Under the pieces are notes generated by a model that was given only the letters and a program-made list of their open reading frames with translations, had not been told where the DNA came from and made no database searches. This document shows, piece after piece, positions 23,997-33,527 of a stretch of DNA of 64,000 bases. Made by a program: the position numbers and the translations under genes. Each line of letters opens with the position of its first letter. Positions within the stretch are counted from its first letter, which is position 1. Source of the stretch: Mucilaginibacter sp. L196 (lineage in GTDB: Bacteria; Bacteroidota; Bacteroidia; Sphingobacteriales; Sphingobacteriaceae); the NCBI RefSeq assembly GCF_009765905.1, contig NZ_LMUO01000011.1, forward strand, positions 310,001 to 374,000, in the 5' to 3' direction.

Positions 23997-25298
23997 ATGA
24001 GAAATATCTCATTGATTTTCAAGCAATTTTCAAAAGCGGTATTGTTAACTGCCGGTTTTGCAATTTTGGGATTTTCTGCTCACGCACAAGGAGACGCTAC
24101 TAAAGGCGAGGCCCTATTTAAGGCCAATTGTACAACGTGTCACAAAATCGAGTCGCAATTAATAGGCCCTGCATTGGGTCCGTTGGTTACTGCCGAAACT
24201 GATGACAAGTGGCTAATCAAGTGGGTGCAGAACAATCAGGCTTTAATTGCAGCCAAAGACCCAAAAGCATTAAAAATTTATAACCAGTTTAACCAACAGG
24301 GCATGACCGTTTTCGGTAGCCTTAGCGATGCCGATGTAACTAACATCTTAGCTTATATCCGCGCTGATTGGAAAACTCAACAAGCTGCTGCTCCTGCGGC
24401 AGGTGCACCCGGTGCATCCGGAGCAACTGCCGATTCAGGCCCAAGTAGTTTGGTGATCTGGGGTTTGTTAGGCGTTATCGTTGTAGCTTTTATAGTTATA
24501 ATGGTGTTAAACAAAGTAATAGGCACCTTAGAGCGCCTGTTATTAAGAGGCAAAGGAATTATACTTGAGGACGAAGTTGAAACTGAAGACGGTGTAGCGA
24601 AAGTTCCTGTTGATAAAATGGCGGGCCTTAAACACCTTGCTAAAAACAAGAAGTTTATATTCTTCGTGATCCTTTGTGGTACTATCGCTTGTGGAAGCTG
24701 GACATGGGTTACACTTTGGAATACCAACGTTCATACAGGTTATCAGCCAGAGCAACCAATCCATTTCCCGCATGACTTGCATGCCGGCGTTATGAAAATT
24801 GACTGCCAGTACTGTCACTCAGGTGCGTACAAGTCTAAAAACGCCACTATCCCATCGTTAAATATCTGTATGAACTGTCATAAAGTAGTTAAACAGGATT
24901 CTAAGGAGATACAAAAAATATATGCTGCTTTAGGTTACGATCCTAAAACACAGAAATATGACAGTACCAAATCAAGGCCAATTCAATGGGTAAGGGTACA
25001 CAACTTGCCTGACTTGGTATACTTCAACCACTCACAACACGTGAAGGTTGGTGGTATCAAATGCCAAACTTGCCATGGCCCGGTACAAACTATGAAAGAA
25101 ATTTACCAATACTCACCGCTTACTATGAAATGGTGTGTACAATGCCACAAACGTACAGAGGTTGACTTTAGTAAAGCCGGACACAAAGGAAATGCTTACT
25201 ATGATAACATGATAGCTGTTCACGATCGCATCAAACGCGGCGAGAAAGTTACCGAGGCATCAATGGGTGGTATTGAGTGCGGTAAGTGTCACTACTAA
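23997..25298 (+). CDS. actA: Alternative complex III subunit ActA with an extra N-terminal monohaem domain
   Basis: A 433-residue exported multihaem cytochrome c. A signal peptide precedes a class I cytochrome c domain with one CxxCH (residues 45-49). After a Pro/Ala/Gly linker come two membrane helices (about 150-172 and 219-241) and a pentahaem domain with CxxCH at 270, 291, 356, 380 and 428. The pentahaem part is ActA, which takes electrons from the iron-sulfur subunit and passes them on. First gene of the act operon; 45 bases separate it from actB. Six haems in total exceed the five of the classical subunit. Confidence 0.9.
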   Translation: MRNISLIFKQFSKAVLLTAGFAILGFSAHAQGDATKGEALFKANCTTCHKIESQLIGPALGPLVTAETDDKWLIKWVQNNQALIAAKDPKALKIYNQFNQQGMTVFGSLSDADVTNILAYIRADWKTQQAAAPAAGAPGASGATADSGPSSLVIWGLLGVIVVAFIVIMVLNKVIGTLERLLLRGKGIILEDEVETEDGVAKVPVDKMAGLKHLAKNKKFIFFVILCGTIACGSWTWVTLWNTNVHTGYQPEQPIHFPHDLHAGVMKIDCQYCHSGAYKSKNATIPSLNICMNCHKVVKQDSKEIQKIYAALGYDPKTQKYDSTKSRPIQWVRVHNLPDLVYFNHSQHVKVGGIKCQTCHGPVQTMKEIYQYSPLTMKWCVQCHKRTEVDFSKAGHKGNAYYDNMIAVHDRIKRGEKVTEASMGGIECGKCHY

Positions 25299-25343
25299 TA
25301 TTTAGAGATTAAGAACTTAGCAATTACAGTTTATATAGCTTAA

Positions 25344-28300
25344 ATGGACAGCAATAAAAAATACTGGAAAGGTTTAGAAGAACTGAACAAAACGCCAGAA
25401 TTTGTTGAGAAAAATAAACATGAATTCGCAGAGCCGATTCCGGTGGAAGAGGTTTTAGAAGGCGGTAGTTTATTTGGTAAAACTCCCCGTCGCGACTTTT
25501 TAAAGGCCCTTGGCTTTGGAGTAGGTGCGGTTACCCTGGCCGCTTGTCAAAAAGTGCCGGTTCATAAATCAATTCCTTACTTAATTAAACCTGAGGAGAT
25601 AACTCCGGGTGTGGCAAACTACTATTCATCATCTTATGATGGCCATGCTATTTTGGTTAAAACACGTGAAGGTCGCCCTATCAAAATTGAAGGTAACCCT
25701 AACGATCTTTTGTCAAAAGGTGGTTTAAGTGGGCAGGCACAGGCATCGGTATTGGATCTTTATGATTCAAACCGCACCCAGAACCCGAAACAAGATGGCG
25801 CAGAGGTTGATTGGGATAGCATCGACTCCTTTATTAAAGGTGAGCTTTCTGCAATTAAAGCAGGTGGCAAAAAAATCGCTATCGTTACATCAACTATCAA
25901 TAGCCCTTCAACATTAGCAGTAATTGCTGATTTTATCGCGGCTTACCCAACAGCAAAACACATTACTTATGATGCGGTATCATATACCGGTATCATCCAG
26001 GCAAATCAAAATAGTTTTGGTAAAGCAGTATTGCCTCACTACAACTTTGATCAGGCTGATGTAATTGTAAGCTTTGGCGCCGATTTCTTAGGTACATGGA
26101 TCTCTCCAACCGAGTTTATCGGTCAGTACGTTAAAAATCGGAACAACAAATCGCTGCAAAGCAAAAAAATGTCTCGCCACATTCAGTTTGAAAGCGGAAT
26201 GAGCAACACCGGTTCAAACGCCGATGTTCGCATCCCTATCAAACCATCTGAAGAAGGCATTGCGTTAATCAACTTATACAATGCTATCTCTGGTACTACC
26301 TTACCGGGATCAAAAAAATTAGATAATCTTCCTGCTGAAAACGCTATCGCGGTAGCAGCAGCAGAATTGAAAGCCGCTAAAGGTAAAGCTTTGGTAGTTG
26401 CAGGATCTAACGATGTTGCGATTCAAACTTTAGTTAACAGCATTAACAGCTTGTTAGGTGCTTATGGTACTATTATTGATTTGGATAACGCTTCAAATCA
26501 GTTTGCTGGTAACGATGCTGAGTTTGTTGAATTGGTAAGCGATATGAACAATGGCGCGGTTGACGCGGTATTCTTCCTGGATGCTAACCCTGCTTACGAT
26601 TATCATAACCCGAATGCGATTAAAGCTGCTTTGAAAAAAGTTCGTTTAAGAGTATCATTCGCAAGAAATAACGAAGAAACTGCTGCACTTTGTAACATCA
26701 TCGCACCAAACCATTACTATTTAGAGTCATGGGGTGATAGCAATTCATTGGCCGGTTACTACACTGTAGTACAGCCAACCATTAACCCGGTTTACAACAC
26801 CCGCCAGGCTGAAACTAGCTTATTGGCATGGAGTAATGGTACATTTAAAGAATATTACGCTTACGTAAGAGATAATTGGGATAAAAAATTACTTGCCTTA
26901 GGTGGCCTAACAGGCTTAAAAGGTTGGGAAACTTTATTACAAACTGGTTATGTTAAAGGTGCTGATAAAACAGCCACTGCATACACAACCAACCATGATC
27001 TTACTGCAGCGGCTCAGATCATATTAGCACACAGCGCCGAACTTGCAGCCGGTAAAGTTGAATTACAGCTTTATCAATCAATAGCGATGCGTGATGGTAA
27101 ACGTGCCAACAATCCTTGGTTACAAGAGTTGCCTGATCCGGTTTCTAAAGTTACCTGGGAAAACTTCGCGGCTTTATCACCGGTATACGCTAAGAGCTTA
27201 GGCTTGGAGCAAGGTGATGTGATTAAGATCACTGCAAATGGTTACACTATTGCTTTACCTGTGTTATTGCAACCAGGCCAGGCGCAAGGTACTATATCAG
27301 TAGCAGTAGGTTATGGTCGTACATTAGCAGGCCCGGTAGGTGAGAATGTTGGACAGAACGCGTTTCCGTTCAATACCTTCCGTAACGGTGCTTTCATCGG
27401 CACAGCGGTAGCTACGATTGAAAAAACAGATGATCAGTCTGAATTAGCTCAAACACAAACACACCATTCATACGAAGGTCGTAACAGCATCATTCGCGAA
27501 ACTACTTTCACTGAATACAAAAAGAATCCATACGCAGCGAGCGGACATTTTGATGAGCATAAAACCTACTCAATGTGGGACGAATATGATCATCCTACTT
27601 TCAACTGGGTAATGGCTATCGACCTTAATGCTTGTACCGGTTGCGGTGCCTGCGTTGTAGCTTGTAGCGCTGAAAATAATATCCCGGTTGTTGGTAAAGA
27701 CGAAGTTCGCCGCCGCCGTGAAATGCACTGGATCCGTATTGATCGTTATTACAGCTTTAACAAAGGTGGTGATTTGATAACTAAGGAAAGTGAAATTAAC
27801 CAGTTATCTGATGCTAATATGGACAATGTATCGGTTGTTTACCAACCAATGCTTTGCCAACACTGTGACCATGCGCCTTGCGAAACTGTTTGCCCGGTAT
27901 TAGCTACCGTTCACTCATCAGAGGGTTTAAATATGATGGCTTACAATCGTTGCATCGGTACACGTTACTGCGCTAACAACTGCCCTTACAAAGTACGTCG
28001 CTTTAACTGGTTTAACTACTGGAATGATGCACGTTTTGATAACTACCTGCAAGGTGAGCATACACAATTAGTACTTAACCCTGATGTGGTAACACGTTTC
28101 CGTGGTGTTATGGAAAAATGTTCAATGTGTATACAACGTATACAAGCAGGTAAGCTGAAAGCTAAAATGGAAAAACGTTCTGTAAAAGACGGTGACATTA
28201 AAGTTGCTTGCCAGCAAACTTGCCCTGCTAACGCTATTATATTTGGTAACGTTAATGATCCAAACTCGGAAGTTGCGCAAGCATTGAAGAGCGAACGTAC

Positions 28301-28385
28301 TTACTACGTATTGGAAGAGTTAAACACTCAACCAGGTGTAGGTTACCAGGTAAAAGTTAGAAACAGAACTGAATTAGAGGCTTAA
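25344..28385 (+). CDS. actB: Alternative complex III subunit ActB (molybdopterin-like plus iron-sulfur protein)
   Basis: A 1013-residue fusion. Near the N terminus a twin-arginine motif and a lipobox-like end are combined (RRDFLKALGFGVGAVTLAAC), so the protein is probably Tat-exported and lipid-anchored. Residues up to about 740 resemble a molybdopterin oxidoreductase that in Act complexes carries no cofactor. The C-terminal part has the ferredoxin-type clusters: LNACTGCGACVVACSAENN, LCQHCDHAPCETVCP, RCIGTRYCANNCPYKVRRFN and CSMCIQRIQAGK with CQQTCP. It relays electrons from menaquinol to ActA/ActE. Confidence 0.95.
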   Translation: MDSNKKYWKGLEELNKTPEFVEKNKHEFAEPIPVEEVLEGGSLFGKTPRRDFLKALGFGVGAVTLAACQKVPVHKSIPYLIKPEEITPGVANYYSSSYDGHAILVKTREGRPIKIEGNPNDLLSKGGLSGQAQASVLDLYDSNRTQNPKQDGAEVDWDSIDSFIKGELSAIKAGGKKIAIVTSTINSPSTLAVIADFIAAYPTAKHITYDAVSYTGIIQANQNSFGKAVLPHYNFDQADVIVSFGADFLGTWISPTEFIGQYVKNRNNKSLQSKKMSRHIQFESGMSNTGSNADVRIPIKPSEEGIALINLYNAISGTTLPGSKKLDNLPAENAIAVAAAELKAAKGKALVVAGSNDVAIQTLVNSINSLLGAYGTIIDLDNASNQFAGNDAEFVELVSDMNNGAVDAVFFLDANPAYDYHNPNAIKAALKKVRLRVSFARNNEETAALCNIIAPNHYYLESWGDSNSLAGYYTVVQPTINPVYNTRQAETSLLAWSNGTFKEYYAYVRDNWDKKLLALGGLTGLKGWETLLQTGYVKGADKTATAYTTNHDLTAAAQIILAHSAELAAGKVELQLYQSIAMRDGKRANNPWLQELPDPVSKVTWENFAALSPVYAKSLGLEQGDVIKITANGYTIALPVLLQPGQAQGTISVAVGYGRTLAGPVGENVGQNAFPFNTFRNGAFIGTAVATIEKTDDQSELAQTQTHHSYEGRNSIIRETTFTEYKKNPYAASGHFDEHKTYSMWDEYDHPTFNWVMAIDLNACTGCGACVVACSAENNIPVVGKDEVRRRREMHWIRIDRYYSFNKGGDLITKESEINQLSDANMDNVSVVYQPMLCQHCDHAPCETVCPVLATVHSSEGLNMMAYNRCIGTRYCANNCPYKVRRFNWFNYWNDARFDNYLQGEHTQLVLNPDVVTRFRGVMEKCSMCIQRIQAGKLKAKMEKRSVKDGDIKVACQQTCPANAIIFGNVNDPNSEVAQALKSERTYYVLEELNTQPGVGYQVKVRNRTELEA

Positions 28386-28406
28386 TTTAAAATAGAGATT
28401 TAATAT

Positions 28407-29879
28407 ATGTCATCTCATAATGAATCAATAATCAGGGAACCGTTAATTACGGGTAACAACATCACGTATGCTCAGATCACTGAGGATATATTGCGCCCTG
28501 TTGAAAAATTGCCCGGAAGAGCCTGGTGGATAGGATTTAGCGTTGCATCTATGGGTGCTACCCTATGGTTATTCGCGGTAAGTTATACTTTTTGGTATGG
28601 TATCGGATCATGGGGATTAAATAAAACAGTAGGCTGGGCCTGGGATATCACCGGTTTCGTGTGGTGGGTAGGTATTGGTCACGCTGGTACGCTTATCTCG
28701 GCAATCTTGTTGCTGTTCCGTCAAAAATGGCGTAACTCCATCAACCGGTCTGCCGAAGCGATGACCATCTTCGCGGTAATTTGCGCCGCCAGTTACATCG
28801 TGGCTCACATGGGCCGCCCTTGGATGGCAGTTTACTCATTACCATTACCAAACCAGTACGGTTCACTTTGGGTTAACTTTAACTCACCGCTGATCTGGGA
28901 CGTATTCGCGATCTCCACATACTTTACGGTATCATTAGTATTCTGGTACACAGGTTTATTGCCTGATATCGCTACCATTCGTGATCGTGCTACCGGTCTT
29001 CGTCGTAAAATATATTCATTTATGTCTTTCGGCTGGACGGGCTCAGTAAAAACCTGGCAGCGTTTCGAAACCGTATCACTGATATTAGCAGGTATATCTA
29101 CACCGCTGGTACTTTCGGTTCACTCCATCGTATCAATGGACTTTGCTACATCCCTTGAACCGGGATGGCATACAACCATTTTTCCTCCATACTTCGTTGC
29201 TGGTGCGATCTTCTCGGGTTTCGCCATGGTGCAAACGCTATTATTAATAGCGCGTAAAGTATTAGGGTTAGAGAACTACATCACCATGTTCCATATTGAG
29301 GCGATGAATAAGATCATCATCTTAACAGGATCAATAGTAATGGTGGCTTACTGTACTGAGTTCTTTATTGCTTACTACTCACAAGTAGAGTATGAGCAAT
29401 ACGCTTTCATTAACCGTTACTTCGGTCCGTATTGGTGGGCTAGTTGGTCAATGTTTTGCTGTAACTGTATTATCCCGCAAGTATTGTGGTTTAAAAAGGT
29501 TAGAACCAGCATCGCGGCAACATGGTTCCTGTCAATCATTATCAATATAGGTATGTGGTTTGAGCGTTTCGTAATTATCGTAACCTCATTACACCGCGAC
29601 TTCCTGCCATCAAGCTGGGCAATGTTCTATCCAACATGGATCGACGTGAGCGTGTTTGTTGGATCGATAGGTGTGTTCTTTACCTTGTTCCTTTTATTCC
29701 TGCGGGTATTGCCTTCAATAGCAATCGCCGAAGTTAAATTGTTACTGAAAGGTTCAAGCGAGCAAGAGAAGAAGAAAATATTACAGAGCGGTCATATAGA
29801 TGCCACACAAGGCGCATTCTATAAAGACGCGTTAACGAAGTTTGATGCAATTGATATTGCTGAATACGAAAAAGTATAA
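28407..29879 (+). CDS. actC: Alternative complex III subunit ActC (NrfD/PsrC-type quinol-binding protein)
   Basis: A 490-residue integral membrane protein with about ten helices, NrfD/PsrC fold. Typical stretches are WWVGIGHAGTLISAILLLFR, VLSVHSIVSMDFATSLEPGW and the ending ITMFHIEAMNKIIILTGSIV. It forms one of the two quinol sites and, in the complex, a proposed proton path. It lies 21 bases after actB and four before actD. Confidence 0.95.
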   Translation: MSSHNESIIREPLITGNNITYAQITEDILRPVEKLPGRAWWIGFSVASMGATLWLFAVSYTFWYGIGSWGLNKTVGWAWDITGFVWWVGIGHAGTLISAILLLFRQKWRNSINRSAEAMTIFAVICAASYIVAHMGRPWMAVYSLPLPNQYGSLWVNFNSPLIWDVFAISTYFTVSLVFWYTGLLPDIATIRDRATGLRRKIYSFMSFGWTGSVKTWQRFETVSLILAGISTPLVLSVHSIVSMDFATSLEPGWHTTIFPPYFVAGAIFSGFAMVQTLLLIARKVLGLENYITMFHIEAMNKIIILTGSIVMVAYCTEFFIAYYSQVEYEQYAFINRYFGPYWWASWSMFCCNCIIPQVLWFKKVRTSIAATWFLSIIINIGMWFERFVIIVTSLHRDFLPSSWAMFYPTWIDVSVFVGSIGVFFTLFLLFLRVLPSIAIAEVKLLLKGSSEQEKKKILQSGHIDATQGAFYKDALTKFDAIDIAEYEKV

Positions 29880-29883
29880 GTAA

Positions 29884-30423
29884 ATGAGCAGCACTAAATT
29901 TATACTGGGACTTTTCGAAGATCCCGATGAAATGATGGACGGAATAACTGCACTTCAACAGAACAGTGTTCCTATTTACGACGTGTACACTCCAATGCCT
30001 ATTCACGGTATTGAAGCAAAATTGGGTATAAAAGATTCACGCCTGGGTTATGCAGCCTTTATGTTTGGTTGCCTTGGCGGAACTGTTATCTTCAGCATAA
30101 TTTATTTTGCCATGGTACACGATTGGCCGATGAATATTGGTGGTAAGCCGGCATTCGCGGTGCCCGATTTTATTCCAATTACTTTTGAGTGGACGGTACT
30201 TTACACCGCTTTGGGTACAGTTGCAACCTTCTTTTTCGCTACTCACCTTTTCCCGGGCCGTACGCCAAGGGTTATGGATTACAGGGCTACTAACGACCGG
30301 TTTGTGATTGCCATTGATGTTAAAAAGAACAATATTCCGCACGAGGATATAAACAATTTGTTAAAAGAGGCGGGAGCTGTAGAAGTTAAGCATAACGACA
30401 GAAAATATGTTAGCTATGAATAA
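29884..30423 (+). CDS. actD: Alternative complex III subunit ActD (DUF3341)
   Basis: A 179-residue protein of the DUF3341 family: a soluble N terminus (KFILGLFEDPDEMMDGITAL), two membrane helices (about 57-77 and 97-118) and a soluble C terminus. It is a structural subunit that contacts ActC and ActF. The 3' end overlaps the actE start by eight bases. Confidence 0.93.
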   Translation: MSSTKFILGLFEDPDEMMDGITALQQNSVPIYDVYTPMPIHGIEAKLGIKDSRLGYAAFMFGCLGGTVIFSIIYFAMVHDWPMNIGGKPAFAVPDFIPITFEWTVLYTALGTVATFFFATHLFPGRTPRVMDYRATNDRFVIAIDVKKNNIPHEDINNLLKEAGAVEVKHNDRKYVSYE

Positions 30424-30991
30424 ATTTAGAATATTAGGTGTATTAATTATCGCAATAGCTGCCACGGTTGTAATATCATCGTGCAAAGATAAAAGAAGCA
30501 CCGGTTGGGAATACGCTCCTAACATGTACGAACACCTTGCGTATGACCCGGATCAACCGAATACCAATTTTAAGGATGGTAAAACAGCACAGGTTCCGCC
30601 GGCTGGTACTATACCTATTGGTTGGGTTAAATTTGATTACCCTAATACCCATGATGGATATGAACTAGCAAGTACCGAAGTAAAAAGCCCACTGCCACAA
30701 ACAGCTGCTAACTTTGCTGATGGAAAAGTATTGTTCCTGCACTTCTGCTCTCCTTGCCACGGTCAAAATGGCCAGGGTGATGGTTTAGTGGTTCAACACG
30801 GGTTTCCACCACCGCCGTCTTATTCAAAAGGTCAATCATCACGTGGTGGTGCAATGAAAGATTTAACAGACGGTAAAATATACCACACCATTACTTACGG
30901 ATTGAATGCAATGGGTTCTTATGCTTCACAGCTTGACCCAAGCGAACGCTGGAAAGTAATCATGTATGTTCACCATTTACAAACCTTATAA
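30416..30991 (+). CDS. actE: Alternative complex III subunit ActE (monohaem cytochrome c lipoprotein)
   Basis: A 191-residue cytochrome c. The N terminus MNKFRILGVLIIAIAATVVI ends in a lipobox (SSC), so it is membrane-anchored. One haem motif, CSPCHGQNGQGDG, and an axial Met is likely in the segment AMGSYASQLDPSERW. It is the terminal haem that hands electrons towards the oxidase. I chose ATG 30416; an ATG at 30407 in the same frame would add three residues and cannot be excluded. It overlaps actD. Confidence 0.92.
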   Translation: MNKFRILGVLIIAIAATVVISSCKDKRSTGWEYAPNMYEHLAYDPDQPNTNFKDGKTAQVPPAGTIPIGWVKFDYPNTHDGYELASTEVKSPLPQTAANFADGKVLFLHFCSPCHGQNGQGDGLVVQHGFPPPPSYSKGQSSRGGAMKDLTDGKIYHTITYGLNAMGSYASQLDPSERWKVIMYVHHLQTL

Positions 30992-31003
30992 GCTGATTTT
31001 TTA

Positions 31004-32257
31004 ATGAAAACTCATAATAATTTAGACGATCAATTTGTATTTGAAGGCCGGGCAAAAACCTGGAGCCTGATTGCAATTGTTATAGGTGTTATCAGCATTA
31101 TAGCCGGTCTTGTTTTCAATGCTGACCGCGAATTTTCGAATTTGTTGTTAATGGCCTACTATCTTACTTGCGTATGCTGCGCAGGTGCTGTTTTTTGCGC
31201 TATACAATATGCTGCACAAGCAGGTTGGTCGGCTTCGATGATCCGTATACCACAGGCATTTGCTAAATTAATTCCTTACGCATCCTTAATATTACTTGTT
31301 GTAATAGCAGCAGGTATACACTTTACACACAATGTAATAGTTAACGATAGAGTAGTAGCACAACCTTATTTATATGCGCAATGGGCAACCTCTGGTATGT
31401 CTGATGTTCATAGCCCGAATTATGATTCAACTGTAGCAGGCAAAGCGGGTTTCTTAAATATTCCTTTCTTCTTTATCCGTTTAATCGTGTTTTTAGGTTT
31501 ATATTCATTATTAGCAGGAATGCTGGTAAAATACTCTGAGAACGAGGATGAAATCGGTGGAATGGTTAATTACAAAAAGAGCTTTAATATCGCTTGTGTA
31601 TTCCTGCTTGTTTTTGGTATGACCGATCCGGTTTTTGGTTTCGATGCGATCATGTCGTTAGAAGCTCGCTGGTACTCTACCATGTTTGGTTGGTATAACT
31701 TAGCCGCCCTTTGGGTTAGCGGTTTAGCAGTTATCACTCTTACGATAATCTTATTACGTGAAAAAGGATATTTCTCATGGTTAAATGAGAACCACATGCA
31801 TAACATGGGCTTATTCATGTTTGCCTTCTCAATATTCTGGACTTACATCTGGTTTGCACAGTTCTTATTAAACTACTATGCCAACTTACCTGAAGAAGTT
31901 GTTTATTTCTACAAAAGATGGGAGCCTGAATTTAAACCGTGGTTCTGGTTAAATATCGTGATCAACTTTATGGCGCCATTCCTGATCATAATGTCTCGTG
32001 ATGCCAAACGTAAAACAAAAGTATTAAAGGTAGTATGTATCATATTGATATTAGGCCATTGGCTTGATTATTATGTGATGATTATGCCTGAAACAGTAGG
32101 CCCTAACGGTAGAGGTTTCTCATACGAAGAAGTAGGTACATTTATTGGATTTGCAGGTTTATTTGCTTACATGGTGTCAACAGCACTAAGTAAATTTAAA
32201 TCTCTTGTTCCAAAAAATCACCCATTTTTGGAAGAGAGCCTTCACCATCACGTATAA
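31004..32257 (+). CDS. actF: Alternative complex III subunit ActF (second NrfD-like subunit)
   Basis: A 417-residue membrane protein with about ten helices, the second quinone-site-like subunit related to ActC. Features are FDAIMSLEARWYSTMFGWYN and LNYYANLPEEVVYFYKRW. It directly precedes the oxidase genes (48 bases to the coxB start), which is the usual gene order and reflects the Act-oxidase supercomplex. Confidence 0.93.
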   Translation: MKTHNNLDDQFVFEGRAKTWSLIAIVIGVISIIAGLVFNADREFSNLLLMAYYLTCVCCAGAVFCAIQYAAQAGWSASMIRIPQAFAKLIPYASLILLVVIAAGIHFTHNVIVNDRVVAQPYLYAQWATSGMSDVHSPNYDSTVAGKAGFLNIPFFFIRLIVFLGLYSLLAGMLVKYSENEDEIGGMVNYKKSFNIACVFLLVFGMTDPVFGFDAIMSLEARWYSTMFGWYNLAALWVSGLAVITLTIILLREKGYFSWLNENHMHNMGLFMFAFSIFWTYIWFAQFLLNYYANLPEEVVYFYKRWEPEFKPWFWLNIVINFMAPFLIIMSRDAKRKTKVLKVVCIILILGHWLDYYVMIMPETVGPNGRGFSYEEVGTFIGFAGLFAYMVSTALSKFKSLVPKNHPFLEESLHHHV

Positions 32258-32305
32258 TAATTGTTAAATTCGCAACCAAATACAGAATACCAAACGAACA
32301 ACAAA

Positions 32306-33511
32306 ATGGGATTCAAAAAATTAATAAAGTCTAAAAAAATACTTTCCCTATTAGCGGTGTTTATGCTTACAGGCACAAACCTGGTAATGGCGCAAACTGC
32401 CGCCGCTGCTACCCCTGCGGCAACTGATGATAAATCAGTTATGTGGATGGGTGCCGGTTACTATGTGTTGCTTTTCCTTTTACTATGTGTGGTTATTGCC
32501 ATCGTGGGTAAAATTTTGAAAGTATACGATTTAACCCGCCAGATGCAGGGTAAAAAAGAACTGAACTGGAATAACCTGATGGCAGTGATTTGCCTTGTGT
32601 TCCTTTTATTTGGATTATATGGTGCTTATTGGTCATTCACTGTTCAAGGCAGCATGACTTTACCTGAGGCCGCATCAGCAAACGGTGTTAAAATCGACGA
32701 GATGTTCACGGTTACCACTGTGATCACCATGTTCGTGTTTTTTGTTACCCAGATATTGTTGTTCACCTTCTTATTCAGGTATAAACATTCTGACAAGCGC
32801 AGAGCATTCTTTTTACCACATAACAACACCATCGAAAAAATCTGGACAATATTACCTGCTATGGTTTTAACCATATTGGTAGTATTCGGTTTCTTCACCT
32901 GGCAGGAAATTACCAATAGCGCTGATGCTAAAGGAGATCGTCCTTCATTAAATATTGAAGTAACCGGTCACCAGTTTGCATGGGAGTTACGTTACCCTGG
33001 TAAAGATTTGAAACTAGGTGCTGTTAACTACAAATTAGTAACTGGTGACAACAAATTAGGTATTGATTTTAAAGACAGGAATAGCTTTGACGATTTGGAG
33101 GCCGATACTATGTATCTACCGGTAAACAGATCAGTAAGGTTGAATATACGTGCGCAGGATGTGATCCACAGCTGTTACATGCCACACTTCCGTGTGCAAT
33201 TGAACGCTGTACCGGGTTTACCTACCTTCTTTAAATTTACACCTACTATTACCACAGCCGATATGCGTAACAGGCTGAATAATCCTGATTTTGAATATTT
33301 GCTTTATTGCAACAAAATATGTGGCGGTATTCACTACAACATGAAAAAAGTAGTACGTGTGGTAACAGAAGCTGAATATCAGCAATGGATAGCAAAACAA
33401 AAACCTTACTTAACCGACGCGTTAAGAAAAGAATGGAATATGCCCGTAGCACCAGCAGCCGCACCGCAGGATACTACAACAGCAAAGAACAGATTAGCGT
33501 TAAATAATTAA
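32306..33511 (+). CDS. coxB: Cytochrome c oxidase subunit II
   Basis: A 401-residue precursor with signal/first helix (SLLAVFMLTGTNLVMAQ), three hydrophobic segments and a cupredoxin domain. The binuclear CuA ligands are an upstream His (VIHSCYMPHF) and CNKICGGIHYNM (C-x3-C-x3-H-x2-M). The canonical Glu of CSEIC is Lys here. Start ATG at 32306 is chosen over an upstream TTG, because the signal sequence begins there. It accepts electrons from the Act complex or a soluble cytochrome c. Confidence 0.93.
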   Translation: MGFKKLIKSKKILSLLAVFMLTGTNLVMAQTAAAATPAATDDKSVMWMGAGYYVLLFLLLCVVIAIVGKILKVYDLTRQMQGKKELNWNNLMAVICLVFLLFGLYGAYWSFTVQGSMTLPEAASANGVKIDEMFTVTTVITMFVFFVTQILLFTFLFRYKHSDKRRAFFLPHNNTIEKIWTILPAMVLTILVVFGFFTWQEITNSADAKGDRPSLNIEVTGHQFAWELRYPGKDLKLGAVNYKLVTGDNKLGIDFKDRNSFDDLEADTMYLPVNRSVRLNIRAQDVIHSCYMPHFRVQLNAVPGLPTFFKFTPTITTADMRNRLNNPDFEYLLYCNKICGGIHYNMKKVVRVVTEAEYQQWIAKQKPYLTDALRKEWNMPVAPAAAPQDTTTAKNRLALNN

Positions 33512-33527
33512 TATAAGATTAGCGAGT

